64,000 bases of DNA from Gorsachius magnificus (GCA_034008185.1 CM067089.1:23036213-23100212); one strand, 5' to 3'; shown: positions 12,961 through 26,624, counted from the first letter of the stretch. Translations and numbers: made by a program. The notes: generated from the sequence alone by a model not told the origin.

Positions 12961-13395
12961 ATAGAATCATAGAATCATTTGGTTGGAAAAGACCTTTAAG
13001 ATCATCGAGTCCAAGTGTACCTGTCCACTACTAAACCACGTCCCTAAGCACCTTGTCTACCCGTCCGTTAAATACCTCCAGGAATGAGGACTTGACCACT
13101 TCCCTGGGCAGCCCGTTCCAGTGCCGGATAACCCTTTCAGTGAAGAAATTTTTCCTAATATCCAGTCTAAACCTCCCCTGGTACAACCAGAGGCCATTTC
13201 CTCTCATCCTATCACTTGTTACTTGGGAGAAGAGACCAACACCCACCTCACTACAGCCTCCTCTCACATAGTTGTAGAGGGTGATAAGGTCTCCCCTCAG
13301 CTTCCTTTTCCCCAGGCTGAACAACCCCACTTCCCTCAGCCGCTCCTCATAAGCCTTCTGCTCCAGATCCCTCACCATCTTCGTTGCCCTCAGCA
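12961..13395 (-). mobile_element. CR1 LINE, 3'-end fragment
   Basis: A minus-strand CR1 whose terminal repeat is at the left end (ATAGAATCATAGAATCA on the + strand). Above it, in minus-strand reading order, lies the C-terminal part of ORF2. The peptide includes [54 protein letters not shown] and [15 protein letters not shown]. The natural ORF2 stop is at about 13031-13033. The tail sequence differs from the 9.1-kb copy but closely matches the tail of the plus-strand copy at 45325-46167, so it is a different CR1 subfamily. The right boundary is approximate because similarity fades near 13390-13430. Confidence 0.92.
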
Positions 13396-13689
13396 TCTCG
13401 TAGCTGAAGACCCTGCAGCACACCACAAACATTCATCAAAGCATGTTTCAACTCATGTTACACGTGCAGGGGTGGATTTGGTGGGATAAATAGAGTTCCT
13501 CCCCATTTCACACATGAATTAATGAAGGTGTAACATGGTGGGTGGACATCAATAGGAACATGGGTTAGTGAGGGGTGCCAGGCAGCCTGGGCAAGCTGGG
13601 GAGATGCTCGTCAGGCAGAACAATGGGGTGCAAATGCGATGCCTCACCGTGACTAGCCATCACTGCCTACCTGTCACAGCACTTCTTGT

Positions 13690-13785
13690 TCATGAACCAT
13701 GAGGCAGAGGAATGAAGGAATTTGCCCAATGTGGCAGACAGACTTTGACAGAGCTGGTATCAGAACCAGACACTGTTTCAGAGCT
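13690..13785 (-). repeat. MIR/CORE-SINE-like relic
   Basis: On the + strand the segment reads like the reverse complement of MIR: ATGAGGCAGAGGAATGAAGG, then AATTTGCCCAATGTGG, then GACAGAGCTGGTATCAGAACC. This matches the order of the reverse-complement consensus (GAGGCACAGAG, ACTTGCCCAAGG, GGCAGAGCTGGGATTxGAACC). The match is from memory, and divergence is substantial. Confidence 0.55.
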
Positions 13786-15547
13786 TCTTTCTCTAAAGCA
13801 CCTCTCTGTTACCACCTATGAAATACAGGTGACAGTCCACTGTGCAACGCATGTCATAGTGCACCAGAACATGTCTAATAGGAAGTGTGGGGACATTTTA
13901 TGCCAAAGCCCAGTACTCGCATGCAGGTAAATGGTTAGCAGGATCTGTTCATCAATAACCTGCATCTCAGATGCATCTGAATAATGGCTAAGAGACTGAA
14001 AAGCCAGTCTGAAAAAGAAATCAGAACAAGAGTGACAAAAGAGAAAAATAAGCAGATGGTTATACGCTAAAACAGGACAGACAAGTGTTTAGGAAAAATG
14101 GAATGCCTAAGTTTAGCCAGGACAATCGCAAAAACCAGCAAGAAATCATTGCTAAATATTACTTCAGATAAAATTTCAGAATAGCAGCAAACACACATGA
14201 GAACATTCACGCCACCAAAGCATTACGGAAGCAGGGAATTTTGACTTTAAGTCTGTGGATAAGAAAACACAACTGTAATAGTTTACAGGACAAATTTCAT
14301 ACAGCACATTTGGAGACAGAAATTGCAATCACGGGTCTTGGCCAGCCTGGGTCTGACACACATTTTATCATTATTGGAGAACTTTGATGGATGATTTTTG
14401 CACCTCGTAACAGCCGTTCAGAGCACTACCTGCTGTTAGGACTTGCACTATAGCTCATTAGAGTTGCAAGAGTTACAACAATGAGCTCTGATTTAAGATT
14501 TTTGTGGCATGAGCGATTCTAGGTTTCAAATTGCAGAATTTGGCTATCTTAGAAGATGATCGCCTTGAAACCAGGGTTACGGCTAAACATTATCAGGCGA
14601 GCTGGCTCTCCAACTCAAGAACTTTGAATCATAAGGTTTTGCTTTGTTTTTCAGATATCCTCATAAATGATACATTTTGAATCTTTATTATATTTAATTT
14701 TTTCTTCTTTGATTCAGAGCTTTTAGAAATCACATCTTGGTGCTTTCCTCTGAAAATTTCTTCTGTTGCTTTCCAGATAAATAATAATCAGCACTAGGAC
14801 ACCTCAGTACTGTCACAAAAATAATTCTTCATTTTTTTCCTTTTCCAAGCAGGTTAAGAGGGAGGTTGGAAAGGAGAAAAAGACCATATTTAATCATCTG
14901 AAGTACTTCATAAATAATTTTAAATGCCTGAAAAACATCAATAACTAATAAACTAATTTAAAGATGACCATCTGAGCCTCAGCCATGCAATTTTTATCTC
15001 AGTTTTAAAATACCACATATGTACAATCTTTAGGGATGCTCAGATAAGGGATTCTGGTTCAGACCTTACCAGTGAAAGAAGAGGAAGACAAAAAGGAATT
15101 CTGAAAGCACCCACATTCCTCAGATACGGGGGGTGGGGTGGGTGGAATCAGCTGTAGAGATACCCACATATGAAAGTCACAGAATTTTTTTAAATGCTTT
15201 CCTCAATCATTCAACAATCTCTTACTGCCACTGAGTTCTTTACTGCTCATCATGCTGCTCAGGAGGGGAAATAAAAAGACTGGTGTCTAATGTTCGAGAC
15301 AGAAACCATAACAATATATAAATAAAATGCTGAATTTAAATTCTAGTACAGACTGATTAGATTGAAAGCCAAGTTAGACTGAAATGATGTCAGGTTCAGT
15401 GAACCCAGTGTAAAGGTCTTTATGATTACATTGGCATTTTTGCCTCAGTGGCAGGCGTCAGTGGCTATATTGGATTATGTCGCCTGAGAATTTAAATACA
15501 ATCATACATTTCTAATGAAAAAATGGCACATGTGAGTAATACGGCTC

Positions 15548-15584
15548 CATATTACCTTAATTACATATTGCAATTACAATTACA
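15548..15584. promoter_or_regulatory. Cluster of ATTA-type homeodomain motifs
   Basis: Within 37 bases there are CCATATTA, CTTAATTAC, and a direct repeat CAATTACAATTACA, followed by a short GC-richer segment. This density of TAAT/ATTA cores is typical of developmental enhancers, but it also occurs by chance in AT-rich DNA. The regulatory reading is inference. Confidence 0.25.
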
Positions 15585-18112
15585 GCGGTGCTGCTACTGG
15601 GATGAAGTTATTGCGACTGAGCCTCTCCATAATCTGTGCAGGCCTTTCACGGGAGCCTCACACAGCCTCACCTGAACCTGCGCTAGAAAATCAGTGACAA
15701 AGACCAGAATGTGAATCGTTGTCCTGAGCTGGCTGAGAAAAAGAAAGAACAAAATTTAATTTCTATGTAGAATACTGAGGTTCCTTGAAGCAGGAGCTAA
15801 AAATAAGTTAAGGCATTTTCCCTCAGAGAAAATGGACAGCCACTGTACTCCATGGAAAATACACATTAGTGATCATTCCATCCTCACAATGATGTCCCTT
15901 AAGGCCAAGAAGGATCAAGTGAACTAAACCCACAGTACTCTTCTGCTGTTCCTATGCTTCTTGGCAAGAGGGAGCTGGAATTCCTGCCTATCTTGGAGTA
16001 CCTAGAAAGAGAGTGTGGCATAAGCAAGGATAGACTTTCTATTTACCAGCCTTGACAGCATCCCAGCAACATGGTACACACCGCAGGGCTTGCTTCAGAA
16101 CACTGCTTTCCTTTTCAAATATTTTCCTTTTCTCTTAGCAATGAGGATTTCACAGATAGGCATGCTGGTATGACAAATTTCACACAGAGAAGGCATCGCT
16201 GTCCTTTTACATTAACTTTGCAAGGTTGTCTTACTCAATTTTAGTGTCAGTGCCCATCAGAAACACAGACCTGAAAGGTTGCACTGTAGTAATCAAATGC
16301 AGCTCTAGTGACAGCAGTTTGCTCAAATCGAGATCAAAACTCTATTTCTAATCTTGCCTGGAACTTAAGCCTGAATTTAAAGTAAACCAGTACAGAAAAA
16401 AGTATCAACACCTCATCTATTTCCTAAAAGAAAGCAGTGACGACGTGGGGAAGACCTGAGACTGTAAAGACTTGGGATTCTCCTCTTGCATTTTGCATTC
16501 TCCTCAATGTCTTCTCACGATTGCTCGCTGTCTCATAGAGAAGCACTGAGAGACACGTTCCCCATGGTATTTATAAACCAACAGCTTGTGCAAAGAACGA
16601 GCACCTTACTGCACTAAAGCTGTGCAACCTTCTCAATTATGGAGACTACAAGTTCCCCTGTGGCTTCACTGATGGCACAGTACTCGTGTCGTTTGCAGTT
16701 CGTCAGCGAGGATAGCAAGCGTGTGTTCTTGCTCCAAAAGCACAAAACCCTAAGCAGGGAGATAATGCTTTCCAATACTCTCCAACAGCTACTCCAAAGG
16801 CAGCAGAGGACCTACAATACATGTTTAGAACGGTTACCATTTATCCTGCAGAGCACTGAGTGTGCAGACATAGAAATCAAGCACAAAACCAGCCCATCAC
16901 AAGGCACTAGTAGAATACTTCGTAATCACAAACAACTTCTAATGGGAAACGCTTTTAGATATCTGAATTAGTTTAAGAAAAAAAGATCTAATTTTTTATA
17001 CCTCTCTTAAGCTTCTCGGGGAATCAAATCAATTAAATTGGCTAGCTGCGTTCAGGCAATTGAAAAACATTTCCCAGAAGACATACATACATGGTATTAA
17101 CAAGATACATAGAATTAAGTAAGAGAGAAGCAGGAGGCTAAAGTTGGTTTTCTGTCTGGAACTGAAGGCCAGGGTATGACTTTATGACTTACTTTACCTT
17201 TCCTCGGAAGGGAGAACAACCCTGGTCTGTATTGCCAGACAGATTCTGCCTAGCAGCCTTCCCGGCCCTTCCGTCCACCCCAGCCCCGTGCATCTCCCTC
17301 GCCGCCAGTCACACGCTCAAATAAATGCTGACCCTTCATCAAAGTCAGCTTTCATAAAGCAAGCCACAGTGGCATGCTTAGGACCTGATAAAATGAAAAA
17401 CAAAATGTTCCCACACGAAGAAATGAAATGATTCCCTGAAGTCAGAATAATTACTAATCATCGACAGCAGCAAAAAAGTGTGTTTCCTGAACTCCTCCAT
17501 GTTCAGTGGAACAGAAATTGCGACACTATTTAGCGAGGGGAAAAAAGTTGCAACTCAGATTTTTCACTTACAGCAAACAGTGGCAGCCTGGCTAATTTCA
17601 TACAAAAAGACTTCTTCAACATATTTAGTTAATATTTACTACCATGAATAATATCTTGCTTATCAGTCTAATTTATGTAACATTGACTTCTATGGTAAAA
17701 TACCTACAAGACGATCTTTCCAGTTCTGTGCCCTCTTTTTTTAATTCCGAAAGGCCTGAAAACTGTTTAAAATAAGGAAGGGAACTGTTCGGGACTTTTC
17801 TGCCACTTGTTCTTTTCATTGAAAATCTCGCTTGGCATTTTCTGTGGTTTCCTTAGACATCTTAGATGTAGCCTTGAAAGTCCCTCAGCCATCTACCTGA
17901 GCAAGCTGCTACATTCTGGAAAACAGCAACTTTTCTCCCAAATATTTATTCAGGTGTTCAATAGCTTGGGGGTTTTGGTTTTTTGTTTAAAACTTTTAAA
18001 CCATCTAAATAAAAATATTTCTTCCCTGGACAGTCAGCTAGCTTTTATTTTCATAATATCCTTCAGATAATTCTACCAGATCATCAATTATGTATACACT
18101 CTGGAAGAAATT

Positions 18113-18136
18113 AAAAAAAAAAAAAAAAGAAAAAAG
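18113..18136. repeat. Poly(A) tract
   Basis: Sixteen consecutive A residues are followed by GAAAAAAGG. There is no recognisable retrogene or SINE body upstream and no clear target-site duplication, so it is annotated as simple sequence. Confidence 0.8.
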
Positions 18137-18492
18137 GAAACGACGTTTTTCTCCTATAGAAGAAAAGGGGAGGCAGAAAACAGGACTGTTTGCGCCTTCT
18201 TTATATAGAACAGGGAAAAAAAAACCACAATACATTGGAAGTGTACTTTTTATATTTTATAGATTACTTAATGACAGCTTGCAAAAGTCCCCAGAAGGGC
18301 ATTAAATATTTCATTAATTTAGTTCATCCTCTAAATATCGGGGGGTTACAGAAATTAAAAACCCTCTGCTTAAGGACAGCCATCTAGCAGGCATTTAGCT
18401 GCTCTGCAGTTGTATCATAAACATAATTTTTAGATTCAAAACAACATTTTCTCATTAAATATTAAAGGGGCATGAAGGGAAATTATCGCAAG

Positions 18493-18506
18493 ATTTGCAT
18501 AACAAA
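18493..18506 (+). promoter_or_regulatory. Octamer/SOX composite-like motif
   Basis: ATTTGCATAACAAA is a perfect octamer (ATTTGCAT) directly abutting AACAAA. This is the arrangement and orientation of the POU-SOX composite element known from vertebrate enhancers. The surrounding 250 bases are AT-rich with several TTAAT words. A single motif match is weak evidence, and chance is possible. Confidence 0.3.
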
Positions 18507-21500
18507 CAGAATTTCTTTGGATTAAAAAAAAATTTTAAAATCTAGAAAGTTTTTTTTAGAGTAAGGAGGGAAATTGGTTGCTGTGTAAGTGTCCAGCTGA
18601 CAGGAGTATGTGTGCTGAATCTCTTGTTCCTTCAGCTAAGTGTATTTGTTTTCTGTTTCCTTGTGCTCCTTTGCCTTTGTGGTTTCCCAATTTGGGCATC
18701 CAAAAGTTAACCGAGGACTAGTTGCGTAGATGCCTTCTATAGTAAATGGAGTTGGGATAACTCATTGTTTGGAGTAACCAGAGAAGGTTACAGCAAAATA
18801 AGAAGAAACCCACACATTTCATAATTCTACTGGTCCCTGCCCATGGCCTGTTCTCAAGGTTTTCCTCTTTTTCTGGTGGGGACAGCACAGAGCACAAGAG
18901 TCTCCTGGTCCACACCTGCGGCTCCCAGACATGAGAGCCCAACTCCCAGCAGGGAGACTGCCCACCGTATTTTAATGGTCGCAGTGAACTTTGTGTACAG
19001 CCCTTCTCTCAACATAAGCCCACATCTGTGATACATGCTACGCCAGCAGCTGCCACAACAAAAAAATAGTTAATTCTGCCACATCCACTTCCCTGCTTGA
19101 TTCTGAGTTGGTCCTTAAAAAAAAAAGCCAGATGCAAACTGATAGACCCAAATGCTCTTTAAGTCACAGGCTGGTCATCCTTAATAAGTCCACTAAAAAT
19201 GGAGTAAACTTACATGGGTACTTCAGAGGGGCTTGAGCATGTAATTCACACCCAAGGATGTGAACACTGTGTGCATACTGAGTGAACCCAGCACCACCTG
19301 GTCCAAAATTCAGGAAGTGGTGGCTCTTCTATAGGAACCGTTAGGGACTCTGGGAGGATCTATGGGACTTGTTAATGTTATGTGACATATAAGGTGAGCG
19401 TCTGGGGTATAAAATGGCCTGAGGAAAGTGACAGCCTTATTTTAGTTCTTTTAATGTCCAGGGTATCCAGTGAATTGAATTATGTGTGATTACTAAATTA
19501 TTAGTGATTGAATAGCTGCTCCTTTATTACACTGTGTATCTGCCTCAGAGTCCCCCTGTGCTATCATTGCTCTGGGACCATAAACAACAGTCTTCTACCC
19601 TTGACCATGCCAGGACACTTTTTGCATGTGTTCTTTGTTGCATACAACTAAAGAAGAAATTTTCTCGGACTCCAGTCTGGCATCAGGTTAGGCTCCAAAT
19701 ACTTCAGCTGTGCTTTTGGGTTCAGGTCTCAGCATCAAGCATCAGCACTGTACCCAGCTGGGGTTACAATGCAGCTCTTCAAGTCAAAAGGGTATTATAG
19801 CATGTAGCATGCATCCAGAATGGCTTAATGGAAGCAGAAGCCCTCAGTGGGAAATTATAGCTTTTACAGGAACATATGGTCCACAACCACTCAGTGGCTG
19901 TAAAAGTGTTTATCTCAACATTTCATGGCGGAGAAAGCAAAATAGAATTGAAAGATAACATACACTGCTTCTGAAAACCTTGTGACTGGCAGACTTGCAC
20001 AGAACACTGACCAAACAAAAGAAAAATGTAGGAAGCTCCAATATTTAGAGTGGAAGCTTATGGTTGTGAAGATGATTAAGTCAACTCCAGCAATGATTTT
20101 TTTTTTCCACAAAGATAACGTTTCACACATCTATTGTACTTTCCACTCATAATGACTCAGTCACTCCCATAAACCACACACGGTGAAAGTTCCTGTACTC
20201 ACTGCAGGGAATGCAGATATTTCTCGGGTAGGTTACAACAGATGCTTGGAACTGTGCCTCTATGACATATCCAAAATGAGGGGATATCACCAGAGTTAAC
20301 ATCTCTGTATGCTTGCAAAGTGCCACGCAGAGACAGTCAGACCTCTTGCTCACATTTTCTCTTATGAGTCCACTACCTGCTTGCTGTGGATGGTACTACA
20401 AATCAACACACACTGAGCAGGACTGCCTTGCACCGAGCCATCAACGTTGCTTCCTGCATTGTTTATGTTTTCCTATAAATTCAAATATTAGACATGGATG
20501 GAACATCCCTCTCCTGCCCAAAAATCACCTTGAGCACTAGCACAAATAAACCAAGTTCTTACTGTACAGCATAAGGCAACCCTAACTGGCTGGCAAAAAT
20601 CCTCCAGCCATATCATAGATGGGAGAATGGAAGCATAAAAGAACATTGTGTAATTTACCCATCGCCCTGCTCTATATCAGTAACAGAGCTGGAAATAGAA
20701 ACCCTATTAGACAGCACACCAAGAGGCATGACAGGTGCTTCACAGAGCCCTGTTCCAAAGCATGTGTAAACCAGAACATGGGCATAACGTCGCGGGGAGG
20801 CAAGGACGGGTGCTGAGACAGGCTCAGTTAAGCTTGCTGGTGAATGCTTTCCCCTGCATCTACCCTGTATGCAGTCAGCAGCTTGCAGGAGATGAATTTT
20901 TATCGTTCTGTCTGCACCTACATGATGACAAGAAGAGGTAACATAACACAGTGACTCACTTCTAATAGAGCCTTAATAATAAAAGGCAGGGATCCCAAGG
21001 CTCCTTATTCAAGCAAAATGGTCTTCCATTTCAGTGGGAGCCTTCCCAAATACAAAATGAATTGCATCCTCAGGCTTGGCCTTAGTTTGCTAAGCCATTA
21101 GAAACAGAATCAATTAATTAATTCTACATTAATACAAGGACAGACCATGGTTTGGCAAGATGCCAAGTAAAGCAGACTTTTCACAGGATTAAGCTTTGTC
21201 TGAGAAGCTAACTGTCAACCAGAGGCTAGCTCGGCATCAAGGAGTCACCTAAGATAAGGAGGTCTGTGACATCCAGCAGCTCAGGCAGTGAGGATTTCTT
21301 GGATTTCTTGTCACTCATTGCTATGAGGCAAACAGAGGCTCTGGGCTGTCCTTGTACTCGGGACTCATGAAGGACTTCTGTTGCCAGGTGACTGAATTCT
21401 TGTCTTAGCTGATGTGCCAGAGAAGCAGCGTGATATTTTTGAAGGTCATGAGTCTATATAAAATTATTATGGTTGATTTTTTTTTTTTTAAATTCAACAG

Positions 21501-21981
21501 CTAGATTTCACTTGAAAAAACTTCACTGGATTGACTTAGATGAGTACATAACCTGGATGGGATCCAACTGCTGAGCAGGGAGCCACCGCTATCCGCTAAC
21601 AGTGATTTTGCTTTAGCTCATGTAACAGGGAACGTGCTAGAGCACATGGGTCTTAATTATAAGCCTGTAATCAGCCTGAAATTCCTACAGACTTCTCCCA
21701 TCTTCATCACAAAGGTGGGAGACCTGGTGGCCTAGTACTGCTACAGTACTACAAAATACTAGTAGAGGGATAAAACCTATGACAGGTGTGAAATCCTTTA
21801 TCATAAAATTTTAGTCTTCCTGTAAAAGAAAAGAAGCTCTCTATGTAGAAACATCCATCATATGTCTTGGCCAAGGGCTTATAAGCTTTTATAAAAGAAC
21901 AAGGACGTATCATAAATTAGTCACAGGATTTCCCAGGGCTGAACTACAAGCCTTTATGAACACCAGGCACTGTAAATTAGA

Positions 21982-22027
21982 TTATATTAAAAAAAAAAAC
22001 CAAACCAAAACAAAACCAAAAAAACAC
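21982..22027. repeat. A-rich low-complexity tract
   Basis: A run of A is followed by short CCAAA and CAAAA units, ending in AAAAAAACAC. No recognised element is attached to it. Confidence 0.65.
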
Positions 22028-25000
22028 AACACGGAACTTTACCTAAGAAGGCAGCAGGGCAATGTTTGACAAGAAAGAGGGGAAATGTCACATTTAATAA
22101 AAAAAGAAAACCCACACAGTTCCAGTGACAAACAAAAAGTAAATTAAAATGTTCATGTAAACACATCAAGATTGGGGAAATTTCCAACGGTTCTGTTTTG
22201 GGAGGGAGAGGCAGAGATGCCCATATTGTCTTCTCTTACTGGACTGTGAGCTGGTAATATCCTAGGCCCTCTCCAGATCTCCTCTACCAACTCTCTTTGA
22301 GGAATCTGTACAAGCCCTAGACCACCAGGAAACACCAAACTGCTCGCGACTGGACCTTCCCTGCGGGCTGGCTTCTGGAAGTTGCCAACATCGTCTCTTC
22401 ACAGCAAGGAATCTCTGCAGTGGTGGGGAGAATCACAGGGCAAACAGTGTGGTGTTCAACGAGAACATCTGCTGTGAATCATGCCAACTGTGGAACAGCA
22501 GTAAGGAGCTATTCCATCCACTGAACCCAAAGCGTTGCTCAAAAGTCACAACAAACTACAATGCCATTGCAGCATTTCCTCATCCTCTCTCACTCTCTAT
22601 TAATTGCAGGCCACCTTATTTAAATTTAAAAACCAAAAGGGAGAAATTATTTAGCATCCTGTCCTGACAACTCAGCCCAAAACCGTTCTGGATTAATCTA
22701 GCTCACTGAAGCCAACGAGATTGTTTCCATCAACTCCAGTTGATGTTTGGATCAGTTCTTGGTACCCTTGTGCTGGCAACGGCTGGAACACAGCTAACAG
22801 TTGCAGCCTGATGAAGCATGAGTCACAAAATACCACAGCTCACACTGTGTCTGAGCTCTAGTGAGTGCAGTATCAGCAGTGGAACATTTGTTTGGGTCAA
22901 CACAATGAGCGCATGCCTGACACTACGGTTTTCAGTAGGCACAAATACACACATCTGAGTGTGCTCATAGCTTGTTTGTTCTAGTAAAAAACAAAGCAAG
23001 ACAGTAACAAAGAACAAAAATGAAGGCTGTGAGATGGCAAGAGGTTGTTGTCCTCTCTTCAATGAGGCCTCACAACATAGCAGGTGATTCTCCTGAGGCC
23101 ATCTCCCAACCTTATGAATGCACACATTAGAACATTAATACTATAATCCCCTCTCCAAGGGAGAATATGGAAGAGACGAGGGGAGATGTTGAGGTACTTC
23201 TACTCCTGCCAGCGATCTAATTGCAAAACAAGAGATTTACTTGGGTTCTTTTTTTCCTCAAAATTCCACCCAAAGAGAAACAGCCATACGAAATATGTAG
23301 CTTGAGGAAAAAGACTTACTGGCAGGAGTGCCACAAGTTAAAGCCAGCTGTCGGGAGAAGGAACACCTCTGCCTCATTCATTTCCTGCACTGAACAGAAT
23401 GATTTTACATGGAACCTCTGACTACTAAGTCTATCCCACTTTTCTACCCTTCAGAGCTAAATAACAGGATTCCCTTCTGTTCCTCCATCTCATGAGTGAA
23501 TGAGCGGTGTATCATTTATGAAAGACTTCCCAGAGGAAGTGTCACAAAACTATGAGGACTGCTATGAAAGAGAGGTTAGAAAGTCTGTGGGTTTTCTACT
23601 GCTAGCTTTGTCTCATACCTACCTGAGGCAGAAGAGGACTCACTACCAAATACACAAACTGCCCAATGATGCCAGATCACAGACCAAAGCTGAGCTACAA
23701 AGCCAAGGAAAGGAAAAGGTGGCAGCCCACCAGGCCCCATCTCGCTCCTCACGCAAGAGTCCATGCCAACAGCACTACACCCCGTTGCCTCTCTGTCCTC
23801 CTCCCAGCCTTCCCACTCCCAGTCTTCTCACTTGCTTAGCCCGACAGCGTGCCGGGTCAATGCTGTCTCTGTCATATTTGCACAAGGCCTATTGTTATGG
23901 GGACTTTGATCTTAGTTGGTGCCAGTGCTGTTTGAATCCAAGCAATAAAATAGAATCTGCTGTAAAAAAGGTCGAGAACACCTAACAATTATGTTAATGT
24001 TTGCATTATAGCACTACCAGATATGTAACTGAGCACCACGTTTACAAGAACCACAACACAATTTGTACAGCTCTTTGAAGCATCTAGATATTAGCAAGCA
24101 AAGACCGTACAAGTATTTTGTTGATGTGCTCAAGGTGCTAAATTCATATCCAAGTATCTTCAGTGTCTGAAAAAACATGATTTCCAGGTTTGGGATCTGA
24201 TGCTATGATTTTTTCCATACGTTTGTATAGTTGGCTGTAAAGATTTCTAACTCACAGATATACGAAGAAAGGGTGCATAATAATATGGCCAGGTAAGACA
24301 CAAAGTCTCAGTTCTTCACAAATGTGTGTCTACCCTACTCTTACAGTACCATGCTACCCTTGCTGGGTACATCTCACCTTCTGGAAAGCAAACTTTCTGC
24401 CTTACAGATTTGCATTTATTCTACATACATACAACATTTTGCATAAGGGAACCAAAATTTGCTGGACATATAAATGTAGAATATATCTCAAAAAAAAAAA
24501 AAGTCTGGTCACTTACCCAACAAAACAGATTCAAAGAGCTACTGCAGAGAAAGCAAGAAAAAACTGGAGCAAAGATACAGTGAGAAAACAAATATTTATA
24601 CATTATTTGTTCTTTTTAAATATTTTATAGAAAGCCATATAAGTTCTTAGTATAAATTGTGATTAGTTTTTCCTCTGCTGTAGTAAATTCTTAGAAGAAG
24701 AAAAGCATCAATAGCTAACATTAAAAGATAAGAAATAAAAAGGTGTAAAATATTTAGTGGATTCTTTTAATAATTAATCAGTCTAAGAGCTTTCAGTCTA
24801 GTTGTACTGACAGCAGAGCCAGACCTTTCAAGAGAAGAAACAAAACTAAATATCTAGTCACCTATTAAAATGTGTTATCAGAGTGCTATCTCCAGCCCTT
24901 CGAATGTCACACTGCGTCAGGAGAAACTACCGATACCCAATAATTTTCTTCCTGAAGCTGTAACTCTGGGGCATATATAGCTTTTAAATGACATCCAACA

Positions 25001-26344
25001 TGTTTGTGTGTGTGATATATTCTTCCCCAATTTTGCAAACTTGTGCCCAACAGGTTTCTCAGATTTCTTCTCGAGACACGTGTTATACTGGTATGGGGTG
25101 CTAAGCAGTAATTTATCGCAATTTTCTCTGCAACTCTTAAGATGATATACAGAATACTACGTGCAGTATCTCTCATGCTACATGATGGAGGGGACTCCGT
25201 TGTAATTAACACAAAGATGTTCTCTAAGGCTTCTGGAGACAGAGGTTGTATCTTGCAGTTGTCTACAGCAGTGAACCCACTTACTTTCTAGAAGGAACCT
25301 CAGGATGCGTGTTCAGTGACCTCACTGGTATTCCCAGAGAAAAACCTAGACACTGCCAGCACTGAGATCTTACACGGTACAGCCTCTAGTCATGCCATCT
25401 ATCCTTGCAGTGGAGACTTCAGGTGGGCAAGATGAGGTGGGAATCATCTGAAAATACCCCACAGTCCCACATTACCTGATGCAAGGACTTTTAGCGGTTT
25501 TAGGCAGCCTGAACTCACGCTCTTCGGACTCTTTTCAAGGGACAGTATGATGTCAGACCCCAGGTGCCGGTGCATTACCCAGCGTCTAGCAGCTGGGTCA
25601 TCCTCCAAGGCACAGCATAGACACTGACAGATCACATGAGTCTTCCTGGCTCTTCCCCCCCCCCACCAACTACTGTCTCAGCTGCCTGCTATCATGACCA
25701 TACAAATCTCAACTCTGAGTTAAGCAAAAGACTGCCAACCACACTGCAGTACCCACCAAGTGTTTGTGGAGCTCAGTGCTGCATTACTGGCCACTCGCTT
25801 GGTACAGCTTACGTTTTGTGACTGGCTTATCCCCAAAACACAAGAATGGCTTTCCATGAGGATGAGAGGTACTTAATACCCAAATAAATTTCACCCAAGT
25901 TTTCAGAAAAATAACCGTTTGTAAAAGCAACACTTTATTCTGTAAAATTCTACAAAATTAGCCAATAAAAGGGAGTTACAAGTACCACCACTGCAAAGAC
26001 ACGTCTTATTTGAACAACTGCTTGCAAATAGTTTTTCACAGTAGTTAGAGAGCTCAGACAGAGCACACCGCAACAAAGAACATGGAGAGTAGGGAACAAA
26101 CTTAGTACAATCTTGTACTATCTCTTGCTTAAAGAACACCAATGATAAATGGATAAGTACCTATAAATTCACCTAGACTGGGACAGTTTTGTAAATATAT
26201 CATTATCTACCATAAAAGCCGTATAAACTCTCAGATTAATTGATCTGAATATTTTTGAGATCATGACAGCTATAATTCCACATTATATCAAGGAAGATTC
26301 TGTTCCAACACAGGGCTCACTGCTTTTTCTTAGCTTTTCTAAAC

Positions 26345-26624
26345 TGTGGGCTTGAGCCAAGTGAGGGCTAACACTACCTTACATGTCATTACTGCTATTG
26401 ACATAGCCGGGCAGAATTCCAAGTGCACAGTCCCTAAATCTGGCCTTTCTCTCTTAGGGTCCCGCATGACCAAGCGGCCCTGCTTGACTCGGGAGAAGCA
26501 TGCCTATGGTTATAAAAGGCATTTGACCGCGAGGACCATTAAGCTCGGCCTTCCTGCAAGGGCACCACTGGCGTCTCTTGTAACAGCAGCGCTGCGGGTG
26601 CTGGAAAGTGGGCTGAAACTCACA
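26345..26624 (+). mobile_element. Candidate solo LTR (4-bp direct repeat)
   Basis: A 280-bp block begins TGTGGG and ends CTCACA, so the termini are inverted (TGTG/CACA). It is flanked on both sides by AAAC (26341-26344 and 26625-26628), the 4-bp target duplication expected for gammaretrovirus-like (class I) insertions. A strong TATA box, TATAAAAG, is at 26511-26518. The part from about 26455 to 26605 is clearly richer in G+C and CpG than its surroundings, as expected for U3/R of an LTR. No AATAAA signal was found, which weakens the case, and a 4-bp repeat can arise by chance. No internal retroviral genes are nearby, so if real it is a solo LTR. The 109-codon open reading frame inside it is incidental. 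Confidence 0.45.

Larger units (their letters stand above)
13786..26344. other. Long non-coding stretch, no gene seen
   Basis: About 12.5 kb without a recognisable coding exon. The longest open reading frame (23500-23985, + strand, 161 codons) is low-complexity towards its end and matches nothing known to me. Notable items inside are homeodomain-type motif clusters near 15548-15584, a POU/SOX-like composite at 18493-18506, homopolymer tracts and a TATA-containing block near 19273-19528. Large intron or intergenic desert are both possible. Confidence 0.55.

Noticed and set aside
13121..13489. Plus-strand 122-codon frame
   Set aside because: Antisense shadow of the CR1 ORF2 tail at 12961-13395.
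20630..20735. Possible SINE-like words AACAGAGCTGGAAATAGAA
   Set aside because: One matching block only, and the rest of a MIR-type order is missing.
23500..23985. 161-codon plus-strand frame
   Set aside because: No recognisable family, low-complexity serine and proline stretch near 23750-23840, and no good splice context. Probably chance.
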